Assembly (NCBI GenBank): GCA_937974135.1
Contig: CALJIH010000104.1
Span: 1-7,532, forward strand
Reading direction: 5' to 3'
Length of the DNA stretch: 7,532 nucleotides
From: an uncultured Cocleimonas sp.
GTDB taxonomy: Bacteria > Pseudomonadota > Gammaproteobacteria > Thiotrichales > Thiotrichaceae
Below the pieces are notes generated by a model that saw only the letters and a program-made list of their open reading frames with translations, was not told the DNA's origin and searched no databases. Each line of letters opens with the position of its first letter. Positions within the stretch are counted from its first letter, which is position 1. This document shows, piece by piece, positions 1-5,915 of the stretch. Made by a program: the position numbers and the translations under genes.

Positions 1-50
1 TAAAATTATTTAATTCAATACTATTTAGTATCATCGTTAGTTTTTCGATA

Positions 51-85
51 AATAATCCTGTGAATTACCATATTTCAGGAATATT
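51..85. repeat. Imperfect inverted repeat in AT-rich leader region
   Basis: AATAATCCTG (51-60) and CAGGAATATT (76-85) form an inverted repeat with nine of ten positions complementary and a 15-base loop. A smaller dyad, ATACTA-TT-TAGTAT, lies at 18-31. The rest of 1-154 has no gene I can support apart from the repeat copy at 102-133. The hairpin lacks a following T-run on either strand, so I do not call it a terminator. In DNA this AT-rich, chance dyads are common. Confidence 0.25.
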
Positions 86-101
86 TGCTGAATTTACACC
101 T

Positions 102-133
102 AAAATCACACCCCCCTACTTTTAAGCGATTTT
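102..133. repeat. Dispersed intergenic repeat, copy 1
   Basis: The core ACACCCCCCTACTTTT is at 108-123, followed by six variable bases (aagcga) and TTTT (130-133). The flanks AAAATC (102-107) and GATTTT (128-133) are exact reverse complements, so the core sits in the loop of a potential AT-rich hairpin. It lies 31 bases beyond the stop codon of the DUF3429 gene. The identical 16-bp core recurs at 699 and 1486 in the same orientation. The repetition is seen directly; its function is unknown to me. Confidence 0.8.
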
Positions 134-154
134 GTAACTTATCTATTACTTTGT

Positions 155-631
155 TTAAGACAAACTAATGGCACTAATGAATAAAGCAATACTGACCACT
201 ATGGTCAAATGTAATCTTAACCTACTAAATTCTGTATTAATCGTGTTGTTGAGTTTTTTGAAAAGAATCAAACGATCCATGAAATAACAGAATAAAATGA
301 TCAGCCCCATTAAGAACAAGGTGTATTTCATATTCAAAAGAAAGCTAAACCAAGCCAACAATGAAGGAATCACGCTATAAAACAACAAGATTTTATTTTC
401 ATTTGGATCAAGTTTATCCGCAATTGCTATAACGACTCCCCAATGAATCGCTCCCAGAAAACTGATAATCACAGCTGCATAGATTGCTAGCCAGAATTCG
501 GTAGTTACATCAAAGTATGTTTGCACTTTTACGCCAGCAACTGAAGCTATAGCTAATCCTACAAACGGCAACAAACCAGCATAACCTAAGTAAAAGGCCA
601 TTTTTGGCAAGCGTGTTTCTGTATCAGCCAT
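155..631 (-). CDS. DUF3429 family integral membrane protein
   Basis: A 158-residue, strongly hydrophobic protein with about five predicted membrane helices (roughly residues 12-33, 46-70, 81-99, 103-122 and 138-157) and no recognisable enzymatic domain. The motif GAIHWG at residues 60-65, between helix 2 and a short polar stretch (DKLDPNENK), and the overall layout match my recollection of the DUF3429 family, whose biochemical role is unknown. The start is supported by a GGAG at 641-644 on the minus strand, nine bases before the ATG. The gene is monocistronic here, with its 5' end facing the divergently transcribed nuclease gene across 231 bases. Repeat copies lie 31 bases beyond its stop and about 68 bases upstream of its start. 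Family assignment is by eye; inner-membrane location is inferred from hydrophobicity. Confidence 0.8.
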   Translation of the reverse strand: MADTETRLPKMAFYLGYAGLLPFVGLAIASVAGVKVQTYFDVTTEFWLAIYAAVIISFLGAIHWGVVIAIADKLDPNENKILLFYSVIPSLLAWFSFLLNMKYTLFLMGLIILFCYFMDRLILFKKLNNTINTEFSRLRLHLTIVVSIALFISAISLS

Positions 632-693
632 TTAACTAAACTCCGTATCTTGTGGTTTTGATTAAACAAGGTTATCTGTATTTTTTGATCTTG

Positions 694-724
694 AAAAGAC
701 ACCCCCCTACTTTTGTGGTGTTTT
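694..724. repeat. Dispersed intergenic repeat, copy 2
   Basis: The core ACACCCCCCTACTTTT is at 699-714, preceded by AAAAG (694-698) and followed by gtggtg and TTTT (721-724). It shares 21 identical bases (694-714) with copy 3 (1481-1501). CACC (700-703) can pair with GGTG (717-720), and AAAA (694-697) with TTTT (721-724), leaving a two-base bulge. It sits between the divergent DUF3429 and nuclease genes, so it could lie within the promoter or leader region of either; I see no convincing promoter there. The rest of this 231-base gap (632-862) shows nothing else I can support. Confidence 0.85.
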
Positions 725-862
725 AAAAAAACATAGCTTTGGCTAGACCCCATTTAGATTGCTTATATGCGCTAAATTACTGAACTTCTTGCAATTAAAA
801 AACAAATAAAATTTATACAAAGCTAGGCGTTTTTAACAATTGAATCATGTTACCCTTCCGCC

Positions 863-1474
863 ATGAGCAAACCACAAACACAATTAAACAGTTATCAAAA
901 AGCGATTCGTTATTTCTGGCGTGAACTTTACGCCACTGGTGGGAAAACGCTCTATAGTCAGCAGCACTTTGGCCCGACTAAACCCGATTGGATTAATATT
1001 GAACACGTATTCCCTATGGGTTGGGTAGTTAAATCATTGAAGTGTAAAGATCGACGCCATTGTCGTTATCATTCAGATAGTTTTAATTTTATCGAATCAG
1101 ATCTGCATAATCTTTATCCGAGCAGGCGTGACTTAAACATGCTACGCGCCAGCAAACGCTTTGGCGTGATAAAAGGAGAGATTCGGGCGATCGGTTCTTA
1201 TGATTTTAAAATTGATAACAAAAATCGCATTGTTGAACCTGCGCCCGCAAGCCAAGGCGAAGTTGCCAGAGCGATGTTTCATATGTCTCAAGCGTATCAA
1301 TTAAAGCTATTTTCGAAACAAGCCAAACTGTTAGCCTATTGGAATAAAGCAGACCAACCCAGCAAAGAAGAAAAACGCCGCAATGATCTTATCGAAGAAA
1401 TACAAGGCACGCGAAACTACTTTATCGACAATCCTGATGAGATCGAAAATATCCTCAAAAATAAGTCAAAATAA
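863..1474 (+). CDS. Endonuclease I family (EndA/Dns-like) nuclease without visible signal peptide
   Basis: A 203-residue protein resembling non-specific DNases of the endonuclease I family (E. coli EndA, Vibrio Vvn). Landmarks in order are RELYATGGKTLYS (20-32), NIEHVFP (45-51), IESDLHNLYP (77-86), RFGVIKGE (99-106), VEPAPASQGEVARAMFHM (124-141) and QGTRN (181-185). By analogy with Vvn, E47 and N83 would bind the metal and H48 would be the general base of the beta-beta-alpha-metal fold. C61 and C67 could form a disulfide. Family members are normally periplasmic or secreted, but this protein begins directly with polar residues. The frame is open upstream only to 827, with no start codon or hydrophobic segment. 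No clear Shine-Dalgarno precedes the ATG. The core looks intact, with no frameshift. Function as a nuclease is likely; its compartment and target are uncertain. Confidence 0.85.
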   Translation: MSKPQTQLNSYQKAIRYFWRELYATGGKTLYSQQHFGPTKPDWINIEHVFPMGWVVKSLKCKDRRHCRYHSDSFNFIESDLHNLYPSRRDLNMLRASKRFGVIKGEIRAIGSYDFKIDNKNRIVEPAPASQGEVARAMFHMSQAYQLKLFSKQAKLLAYWNKADQPSKEEKRRNDLIEEIQGTRNYFIDNPDEIENILKNKSK

Positions 1475-1480
1475 ATTATA

Positions 1481-1511
1481 AAAAGACACCCCCCTACTTT
1501 TACACGCTTTT
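1481..1511. repeat. Dispersed intergenic repeat, copy 3
   Basis: The core ACACCCCCCTACTTTT is at 1486-1501, preceded by AAAAG (1481-1485) and followed by acacgc and TTTT (1508-1511). AAAAG (1481-1485) is complementary to CTTTT (1507-1511). It starts 7 bases after the nuclease stop codon and about 125 bases before rmlA ends the gap. It could be mistaken for a terminator, but the stem is only five mainly A-T pairs with no T-run after it. Confidence 0.85.
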
Positions 1512-1568
1512 GATCTGCAAAGACTTCACTTATTCTGTCTGTTCAATCGCCTATTTCATCTTCATTAT

Positions 1569-1598
1569 TAGAAAATGACATCATAGTTAGGTATGATG
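1569..1598 (+). promoter_or_regulatory. Possible rmlA operon promoter with overlapping operator-like dyad
   Basis: TATGAT (1592-1597) matches five of six bases of a sigma-70 -10 box. Seventeen bases upstream, TAGAAA (1569-1574) matches four of six bases of a -35 box. CATCATA (1579-1585) and TATGATG (1592-1598) are a perfect 7-bp inverted repeat separated by six bases, and the right arm covers the -10 box, a typical position for a repressor operator. The leader to the rmlA ATG at 1637 would be about 30 bases. No JUMPstart/ops element (GGCGGTAG) for RfaH is visible. The dyad is certain; the promoter is a weak guess. Confidence 0.3.
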
Positions 1599-1636
1599 CG
1601 CACAAATTAATCAATTCTATTTGAGAAACATATTTC

Positions 1637-2518
1637 ATGAGAAAAGGAATCATCCTCGCTGGTGGCAGTGGCACGCGCTTGCACCCGCTTACTCAAGTTG
1701 TTAGCAAGCAGTTAATGCCTGTTTATGATAAGCCGATGATTTACTACCCGCTAACGGTGTTAATGCTCTCAGGAATTCGTGAAATTCTAATTATTACTAC
1801 TCCACATGACAGCGCTCAATTTCAAACGCAATTAGGCGATGGTTCGCAATGGGGATTAGATATTCAATATGCTGTTCAACCATCACCTGATGGACTTGCA
1901 CAAGCTTTTATTATTGGTGAAGAGTTTGTGGGTTCTGATCCAGTTACGCTTATTCTTGGGGATAATATCTACTACGGTGAAGGCTTGTCTGACAGATTAT
2001 TAGCCTTAGCAAAACAAGAACAAGGGGCAACGGTTTTTGGATATTACGTCAGAGATCCAGAACGTTATGGTGTTGTCGATTTTGATAGTAATGGTGTTGC
2101 ACTAAGCATTGAAGAAAAGCCTGAAAAGCCGAAATCAAATTACGCGGTAACAGGTTTGTATTTTTACGACAATGAAGTTTTAGAAATCGCTAAAAACATC
2201 AAACCTTCGCCACGCGGTGAATTAGAAATCACTGATGTTAATCGAGTATATCTTGAACAAGGTAATCTCAATGTGGAAATGCTTAAGCGCGGCACAGCAT
2301 GGTTAGATACGGGAACGCACGCTTCACTTTTAGATGCTGCAAACTACATTCGCGTGATTGAAGACCGCCAAGGTTTAAAAATAGCATGCCCTGAAGAAGT
2401 CGCTTGGTTTATGAAATTTATAGATACCGAGCAACTGTTAAAACTCGCTGAACCACTAAAGAAAAGCGGTTATGGTCAATATCTTATCGACATTGTTAAG
2501 GCAGGATTACACAGCTAA
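1637..2518 (+). CDS. rmlA: Glucose-1-phosphate thymidylyltransferase RmlA
   Basis: This cytoplasmic enzyme makes dTDP-glucose from glucose 1-phosphate and dTTP, the first step toward dTDP-L-rhamnose and other dTDP-sugars. The 293-residue length is normal for the family. The nucleotide-binding signature GGSGTRLHPLT lies at residues 9-19, followed by KQLMPVYDKPM (24-34), LGDN with metal-binding D109 (107-110), EEKP with K161 (159-162), GELEITD (194-200) and WLDTGTH with D224 (222-228). These are the expected catalytic and metal-binding positions. A weak GAG at 1623-1625 precedes the ATG. It is the first gene of the polysaccharide run, and its stop codon overlaps the next start by one base (TAATG). 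rmlB, rmlC and rmlD are not in the window, so whether the product is rhamnose or another dTDP-sugar cannot be told. Confidence 0.96.
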   Translation: MRKGIILAGGSGTRLHPLTQVVSKQLMPVYDKPMIYYPLTVLMLSGIREILIITTPHDSAQFQTQLGDGSQWGLDIQYAVQPSPDGLAQAFIIGEEFVGSDPVTLILGDNIYYGEGLSDRLLALAKQEQGATVFGYYVRDPERYGVVDFDSNGVALSIEEKPEKPKSNYAVTGLYFYDNEVLEIAKNIKPSPRGELEITDVNRVYLEQGNLNVEMLKRGTAWLDTGTHASLLDAANYIRVIEDRQGLKIACPEEVAWFMKFIDTEQLLKLAEPLKKSGYGQYLIDIVKAGLHS

Positions 2519-3522
2519 TGGAAGACAGTAGCTTATTAAGATGTAGAATTTGCGACAATAAAGATCGTAACACTATTTATAAAGTACGCGAGATGATGTT
2601 GGGACTTCGCGATACACATAATTACTTTGAATGTGCTGATTGTGGTTGCTTACAGATCGTAGAAGTGCCTGAGAATATTCAAGATTACTATCCAAGTGAT
2701 GATTATTATTCTTATGATAAAATTAAACCAAGCAAAGGTATAAAAGGAAAATTAATCAAAAATCGTGATCGGTTTGCTGCGACTGGTAAAGGCATTTTGG
2801 GCGGAATCATGCAGCAGATACAACCACACGACAAATTGCCATCCCTACAACATGCCAATATTGACTTAGAATCAAAAATATTAGATGTTGGCTGTGGTGC
2901 AGGACATTTATTGCATTCAATGAAAGAAGCAGGTTTCAATAATGTGTTAGGCATTGATCCATTCAATACCGAAGATATCAATTACGATAATGGCTTATCG
3001 ATCATAAAAAGTTCTATTCATGATCTACCAAAAAAATCCAATGCTAAAGATGATCTCGCCGGTGATTGGGATTTGATTATGTTTAATCATTCCTACGAGC
3101 ATGTATACGATCAAGTAGATGTATTAAAGAAAACTTGGGACCTACTAAAACCTGGGGGAATTTGTATGTTGAGGATTCCGACGGTTACCTCATGGGCTTG
3201 GCGTCATTATTCTGAAAACTGGGTACAACTTGATGCACCCAGACATTTCTTTTTGCATTCAATTAAAAGTGTCCATATGCTAGCCGAGAAAACAGGCTTT
3301 ATTTTGGAAGATGTTGTCTATGATTCATTTGCTTTTCAAAGCTGGGGAAGCGAACAATACAAACAAGATATTGCACTGCATGAGGAAAACTCTTATGCGA
3401 TCAATCCAGATAAATCACCTTTCAGCGAGGGGGATATTCGTTCTTATACCGAACACAGCAAGGTGTTGAATAAATCAAAAGCAGGAGACCAGGCTGCTTT
3501 TTATCTGAATAAGAAAATCTAA
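2518..3522 (+). CDS. Class I SAM-dependent methyltransferase with N-terminal zinc-ribbon-like motif
   Basis: A 334-residue protein with two visible parts. The N-terminus carries two CxxC pairs (C9/C12 and C39/C42) that probably bind zinc, followed by a YYPSDDYYSYD-type linker. The central Rossmann methyltransferase domain has SAM motif I LDVGCGAG (122-129), an acidic residue ending strand 2 in GIDP (D147), FNHSYEHV (189-196) and LLKPGG (209-214). Methyltransferases of this layout are common in O-antigen and capsule loci, where they modify sugars or glycan ends; the acceptor here is unknown. Translation is probably coupled to rmlA through the TAATG overlap, and an AGGCAGGA-like stretch lies about 11 bases upstream of the ATG. 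The ORF appears complete. An NDP-sugar C-methyltransferase is an alternative, although those proteins are usually longer (about 400 residues). Confidence 0.85.
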   Translation: MEDSSLLRCRICDNKDRNTIYKVREMMLGLRDTHNYFECADCGCLQIVEVPENIQDYYPSDDYYSYDKIKPSKGIKGKLIKNRDRFAATGKGILGGIMQQIQPHDKLPSLQHANIDLESKILDVGCGAGHLLHSMKEAGFNNVLGIDPFNTEDINYDNGLSIIKSSIHDLPKKSNAKDDLAGDWDLIMFNHSYEHVYDQVDVLKKTWDLLKPGGICMLRIPTVTSWAWRHYSENWVQLDAPRHFFLHSIKSVHMLAEKTGFILEDVVYDSFAFQSWGSEQYKQDIALHEENSYAINPDKSPFSEGDIRSYTEHSKVLNKSKAGDQAAFYLNKKI

Positions 3523-3548
3523 GATTGTTTTGATAAAATAAGTAAATT

Positions 3549-3553
3549 GGGAA
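3549..3553 (+). promoter_or_regulatory. Ribosome binding site deciding the Alg14-like start
   Basis: GGGAA lies six bases before the ATG at 3559 and supports that start. The in-frame TTG at 3547 would overlap this site and has only AT-rich sequence in front of it. The alternative would add four residues. Confidence 0.4.
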
Positions 3554-3558
3554 CAGTA

Positions 3559-4035
3559 ATGTCAACGAAAGACATCAATAAAAAAACAAAGATCCTTGCT
3601 ATTGCCTCACCGGGGGGGCATTGGATTCAATTAAATAAAATTTGTAATCCTTTAGATAAGCAGTTTGATATTGTGTATGTGACACCTGGTGCTCAGTATG
3701 CATCTGCTGGAAAAAGTGCTCGCAAAGTACTAACCATCACTGATGCAAGTGCTGACAGTAAGCGTAAACTCATCCCCTTAGCGTTCCAACTTCTCAGTAT
3801 TTTTATCAAAGAAAAACCGAAGGCAATCATATCCACAGGTGCTGCGCCGGGGGCAATTGCATTTTTAATTGCAAAAGCTTTACCGATTAAAACCATTTGG
3901 GTAGATAGCATTGCGAATGTAAGCCAACTCTCTCGCTCAGGAAGAATGGTACAAAAACACGCGGACAAAGTTATTACGCAATGGGAACCCTTGAGCGATG
4001 GTAAGAAAGTGATTTATAAAGGGTCGATACTATGA
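3559..4035 (+). CDS. Alg14-like (PssD/EpsE-type) glycosyltransferase membrane subunit
   Basis: A 158-residue protein related to eukaryotic Alg14 and bacterial PssD/Cps14F, which anchor and activate a separate catalytic partner at the inner face of the membrane. Visible signatures are SPGGHWIQL (17-25), the VYVTPG strand (39-44), STGAAPG (92-98) and DSIANVSQLSRSGR (116-129). The hydrophobic stretches at about 71-83 and 98-110 could associate with the membrane. The stop codon overlaps the next start by four bases (ATGA), as expected for two subunits made in equal amounts. The codons for P18-G19-G20 create a seven-G run (3612-3618), unusual in such AT-rich DNA. The start is taken at ATG 3559 rather than TTG 3547. 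The sugar donor and acceptor cannot be read from sequence. Confidence 0.88.
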   Translation: MSTKDINKKTKILAIASPGGHWIQLNKICNPLDKQFDIVYVTPGAQYASAGKSARKVLTITDASADSKRKLIPLAFQLLSIFIKEKPKAIISTGAAPGAIAFLIAKALPIKTIWVDSIANVSQLSRSGRMVQKHADKVITQWEPLSDGKKVIYKGSIL

Positions 4036-4514
4036 TTTTTGTCGCAGTCGGTACTCAATTTCCATTCAATCGTTTGATTGAATACATGGATGCTTGGGCA
4101 GCTGACCATAACGAAGAAGTGATTGCACAAATCAGCGATGGTGATTACACCCCTAAACACATGAAATGGGAACGTTTTTTAGACGGAGAGCAATATAATA
4201 AAAATATTGCTGAAGCTTCAATGTTCGTATCACACGCTGGTATGGGTAACATCATTAGTGCACGTGAACAACAAACACCTATTATCGTAATGAACCGTCA
4301 ATTTGCTTTAGGCGAACACCGCAACGATCATCAAGCTGAAGGCTTAAAATGGATGGGTAAATTGAAAGGCGTATTAACTGCTAGCAACCAAGAAGAGTTA
4401 TTTGCACAAATTCATACCATTCAATCATCTAACTTTTCGCAGATGGTTTGTCCTTCAATGACTGTGGGAAATGATCATTTGAGCAATTACATTGCAGATT
4501 TTATCAATGAATAA
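4032..4514 (+). CDS. Alg13-like (PssE-type) glycosyltransferase catalytic subunit
   Basis: A 160-residue protein resembling the C-terminal, nucleotide-sugar-binding half of GT-B family 28 enzymes, as in Alg13, PssE and Cps14G. It begins with FVAVGTQ (3-9), has SHAGMGNI (67-74) with the following TPIIVMNR strand (82-89), and ends the core with EHRNDHQ (95-101). These match the donor-site motifs of the family. AAGGG at 4019-4023 is a good Shine-Dalgarno eight bases before the ATG. It most likely forms a heterodimer with the preceding Alg14-like protein and transfers one sugar to a polyprenyl-diphosphate-linked acceptor. Known pairs transfer glucuronate (Rhizobium PssD/E) or galactose (pneumococcal Cps14F/G), but the specificity here is unknown. 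It is followed by a 60-base gap before the flippase gene. Confidence 0.9.
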   Translation: MIFVAVGTQFPFNRLIEYMDAWAADHNEEVIAQISDGDYTPKHMKWERFLDGEQYNKNIAEASMFVSHAGMGNIISAREQQTPIIVMNRQFALGEHRNDHQAEGLKWMGKLKGVLTASNQEELFAQIHTIQSSNFSQMVCPSMTVGNDHLSNYIADFINE

Positions 4515-4574
4515 AGGCAATTTTTTCTTTTTTGTGAAAAAACTCTATCTGCCTCATATTCATGCGGTGTAATT

Positions 4575-5915
4575 GTGAATGCATTAAGCAAACTCATTAA
4601 TAAAGGATTCAAGAATCCTTTATTATTGCAAAGCCTGCTTTCCTTGATCGCCCGTTTCACCGGTGTTGCCTTAAATTTTGCCGTCATTCTGATTATAACC
4701 AACCAACTCACTAAATCCGCTGCGGGTGATGTCATGCTTTTAATGACCTTCATCACAGGGGTAGCCCTAATCAGTCGCTTGGGCACTGATCAATTATTGA
4801 TGAAAGAAATTGCAAGTTCCCATCATGATGACCTGAATTTCAAAAAAGCCTTTTTAACGATAAGTTATAAGGTGGTATTGATGCTTTCTTTAGTTTTCAT
4901 GACCTTATGGTTAATTGCTTCACCATTTTTACAACATTCATTTTTCCACAATGGCAACCAACCTACAGTCACCCAGACGGAACTTATGGTGGCCAGTGTA
5001 GGCATTTTATTTTACAACCTCGTGATTTTGAACAGCACTTACTTAAAAGCCATCAAAAAAACAGTACTAGGGGTTTTGGGTCAAAACGCACTCACTGCAA
5101 TTACTTTCTTATTTTTAATTTTAGTATTCTGGGCGTATTTTTCTAATAACCAGCACACACTTTATTTGTACACAACGTCATTAGTATTAGCGGGGCTCAT
5201 TGCAGCAGTATTTACTTATCGATTTATGTCAAAGCAAATGCTAATTTCAAACAAGAATACAGTATTTGATAATATTGTTCCAAACGTCAAAGATGTCCTG
5301 AAAAATTCAATTCCCTTAGCGCCAATCTCAATCATTTCGTATTTAATGATATTTACCGATACGATAATGGTAGGTTGGTTTTTACCTAACGAGCAAGTGG
5401 CCGAATACAGCGTAGCGTCAAGAATTTCTTATATTATTTTGTTTTTCTTACAGGCAATGGAAGCCACTATTTACCCTCGTTTGTTGAATATGTACAAGCA
5501 TGCACAGCAGACTTTACACGCTTTTTTCTGGCAATCTACCGCTTTGGTCATAATAGTCGTATTGTCTGTCACCGGTTTGATGTATTTACTCTCTGATTGG
5601 ATTCTAATTGCTTTTGGCAAAGAATATACTGTGGCCAAGCATGCTTTGGGCTTATTACTCTTGGCACAGTTGTTTAGAGCAGCAACTATTACTTTTTCAT
5701 TTATGTTTATTATTCGTGAAAAGGTGAAGTATCTGAATATGATACTCGTTACAGCATTTATCGTTAATGTCATTTGTAACTTAGTGTTTATTGAACGTTT
5801 TGGTATTGAAGGTGCAGCACTAGCGACCTTAATCGCAAATTTAACTTTATTGGTTTTGGTATTAACATTGTTTTACGCAAAAAAATTACTAACCGTTAGG
5901 GAAGTCCAAGCATGA
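4575..5915 (+). CDS. Wzx-like polysaccharide flippase (MOP superfamily)
   Basis: A 446-residue polytopic membrane protein with about 12-14 hydrophobic helices, the usual size for Wzx-type lipid-linked oligosaccharide flippases. The N-terminal pattern fits this family: a first helix after LLQSLLSLIARFTG, then a polar segment with RLGTDQLLMKEIA after helix 2. So does the central IPLAPISIISYLMIFTDTIM stretch opening the second half. It would move undecaprenyl-diphosphate-linked repeat units across the inner membrane. The only in-frame start after the upstream stop is GTG 4575, which has no convincing Shine-Dalgarno; the preceding gap holds T6-GTG-A6 (4528-4542). A strong inverted repeat lies 23 bases inside the gene. 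The 3' end overlaps the next gene by four bases (ATGA). Substrate unknown. Confidence 0.88.
   Translation: MNALSKLINKGFKNPLLLQSLLSLIARFTGVALNFAVILIITNQLTKSAAGDVMLLMTFITGVALISRLGTDQLLMKEIASSHHDDLNFKKAFLTISYKVVLMLSLVFMTLWLIASPFLQHSFFHNGNQPTVTQTELMVASVGILFYNLVILNSTYLKAIKKTVLGVLGQNALTAITFLFLILVFWAYFSNNQHTLYLYTTSLVLAGLIAAVFTYRFMSKQMLISNKNTVFDNIVPNVKDVLKNSIPLAPISIISYLMIFTDTIMVGWFLPNEQVAEYSVASRISYIILFFLQAMEATIYPRLLNMYKHAQQTLHAFFWQSTALVIIVVLSVTGLMYLLSDWILIAFGKEYTVAKHALGLLLLAQLFRAATITFSFMFIIREKVKYLNMILVTAFIVNVICNLVFIERFGIEGAALATLIANLTLLVLVLTLFYAKKLLTVREVQA
4598..4625. repeat. Perfect 13-bp inverted repeat inside the start of the flippase gene
   Basis: TAATAAAGGATTC (4598-4610) and GAATCCTTTATTA (4613-4625) are exact reverse complements separated by AA. 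In mRNA this gives a roughly 12-bp stem closed by a CAAG tetraloop, starting 23 bases after the GTG and covering codons 8-17. It is the longest perfect dyad I noticed in the window. No T-run follows directly, so it is not a standard terminator. It could limit translation initiation, stabilise a processed mRNA end or bind a dimeric protein. Confidence 0.6.

Noticed and set aside
108..1501. CRISPR array from the three C6-containing repeats
   Set aside because: Spacings of 591 and 787 bases with complete genes between them exclude a CRISPR array.
108..1501. Integron attC sites separating gene cassettes
   Set aside because: No paired RYYYAAC/GTTRRRY boxes around the cores, and the two genes are on opposite strands.
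1480..1511. Rho-independent terminator after the nuclease gene
   Set aside because: The possible stem is five mostly A-T pairs with a 21-base loop and no T-run after it; the same sequence also occurs between divergent genes where no terminator is needed.
1575..1597. Promoter using ATGACA (1575-1580) as -35 with TATGAT (1592-1597)
   Set aside because: The spacer is only 11 bases, too short for a sigma-70 promoter.
1475..1636. JUMPstart/ops (RfaH recruitment) element upstream of rmlA
   Set aside because: No GGCGGTAG-like sequence is present on the plus strand of this gap.
3826..3900. GCAATT/AATTGC inverted repeat in the Alg14-like gene
   Set aside because: Six mostly A/T base pairs within coding sequence, expected by chance.
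4516..4553. Terminator between the Alg13-like and flippase genes (GGCA...TGCC and T6-GTG-A6)
   Set aside because: The stems are A/T-only or four bases long and no T-run follows; the neighbours look like one operon.
4907..5146. Small plus-strand reading frame inside the flippase gene
   Set aside because: It is an out-of-frame shadow of a well-supported membrane protein and shows no domain or ribosome binding site; the same holds for the minus-strand frames at 2712-2981, 3693-3968, 4487-4786 and 5471-5773.
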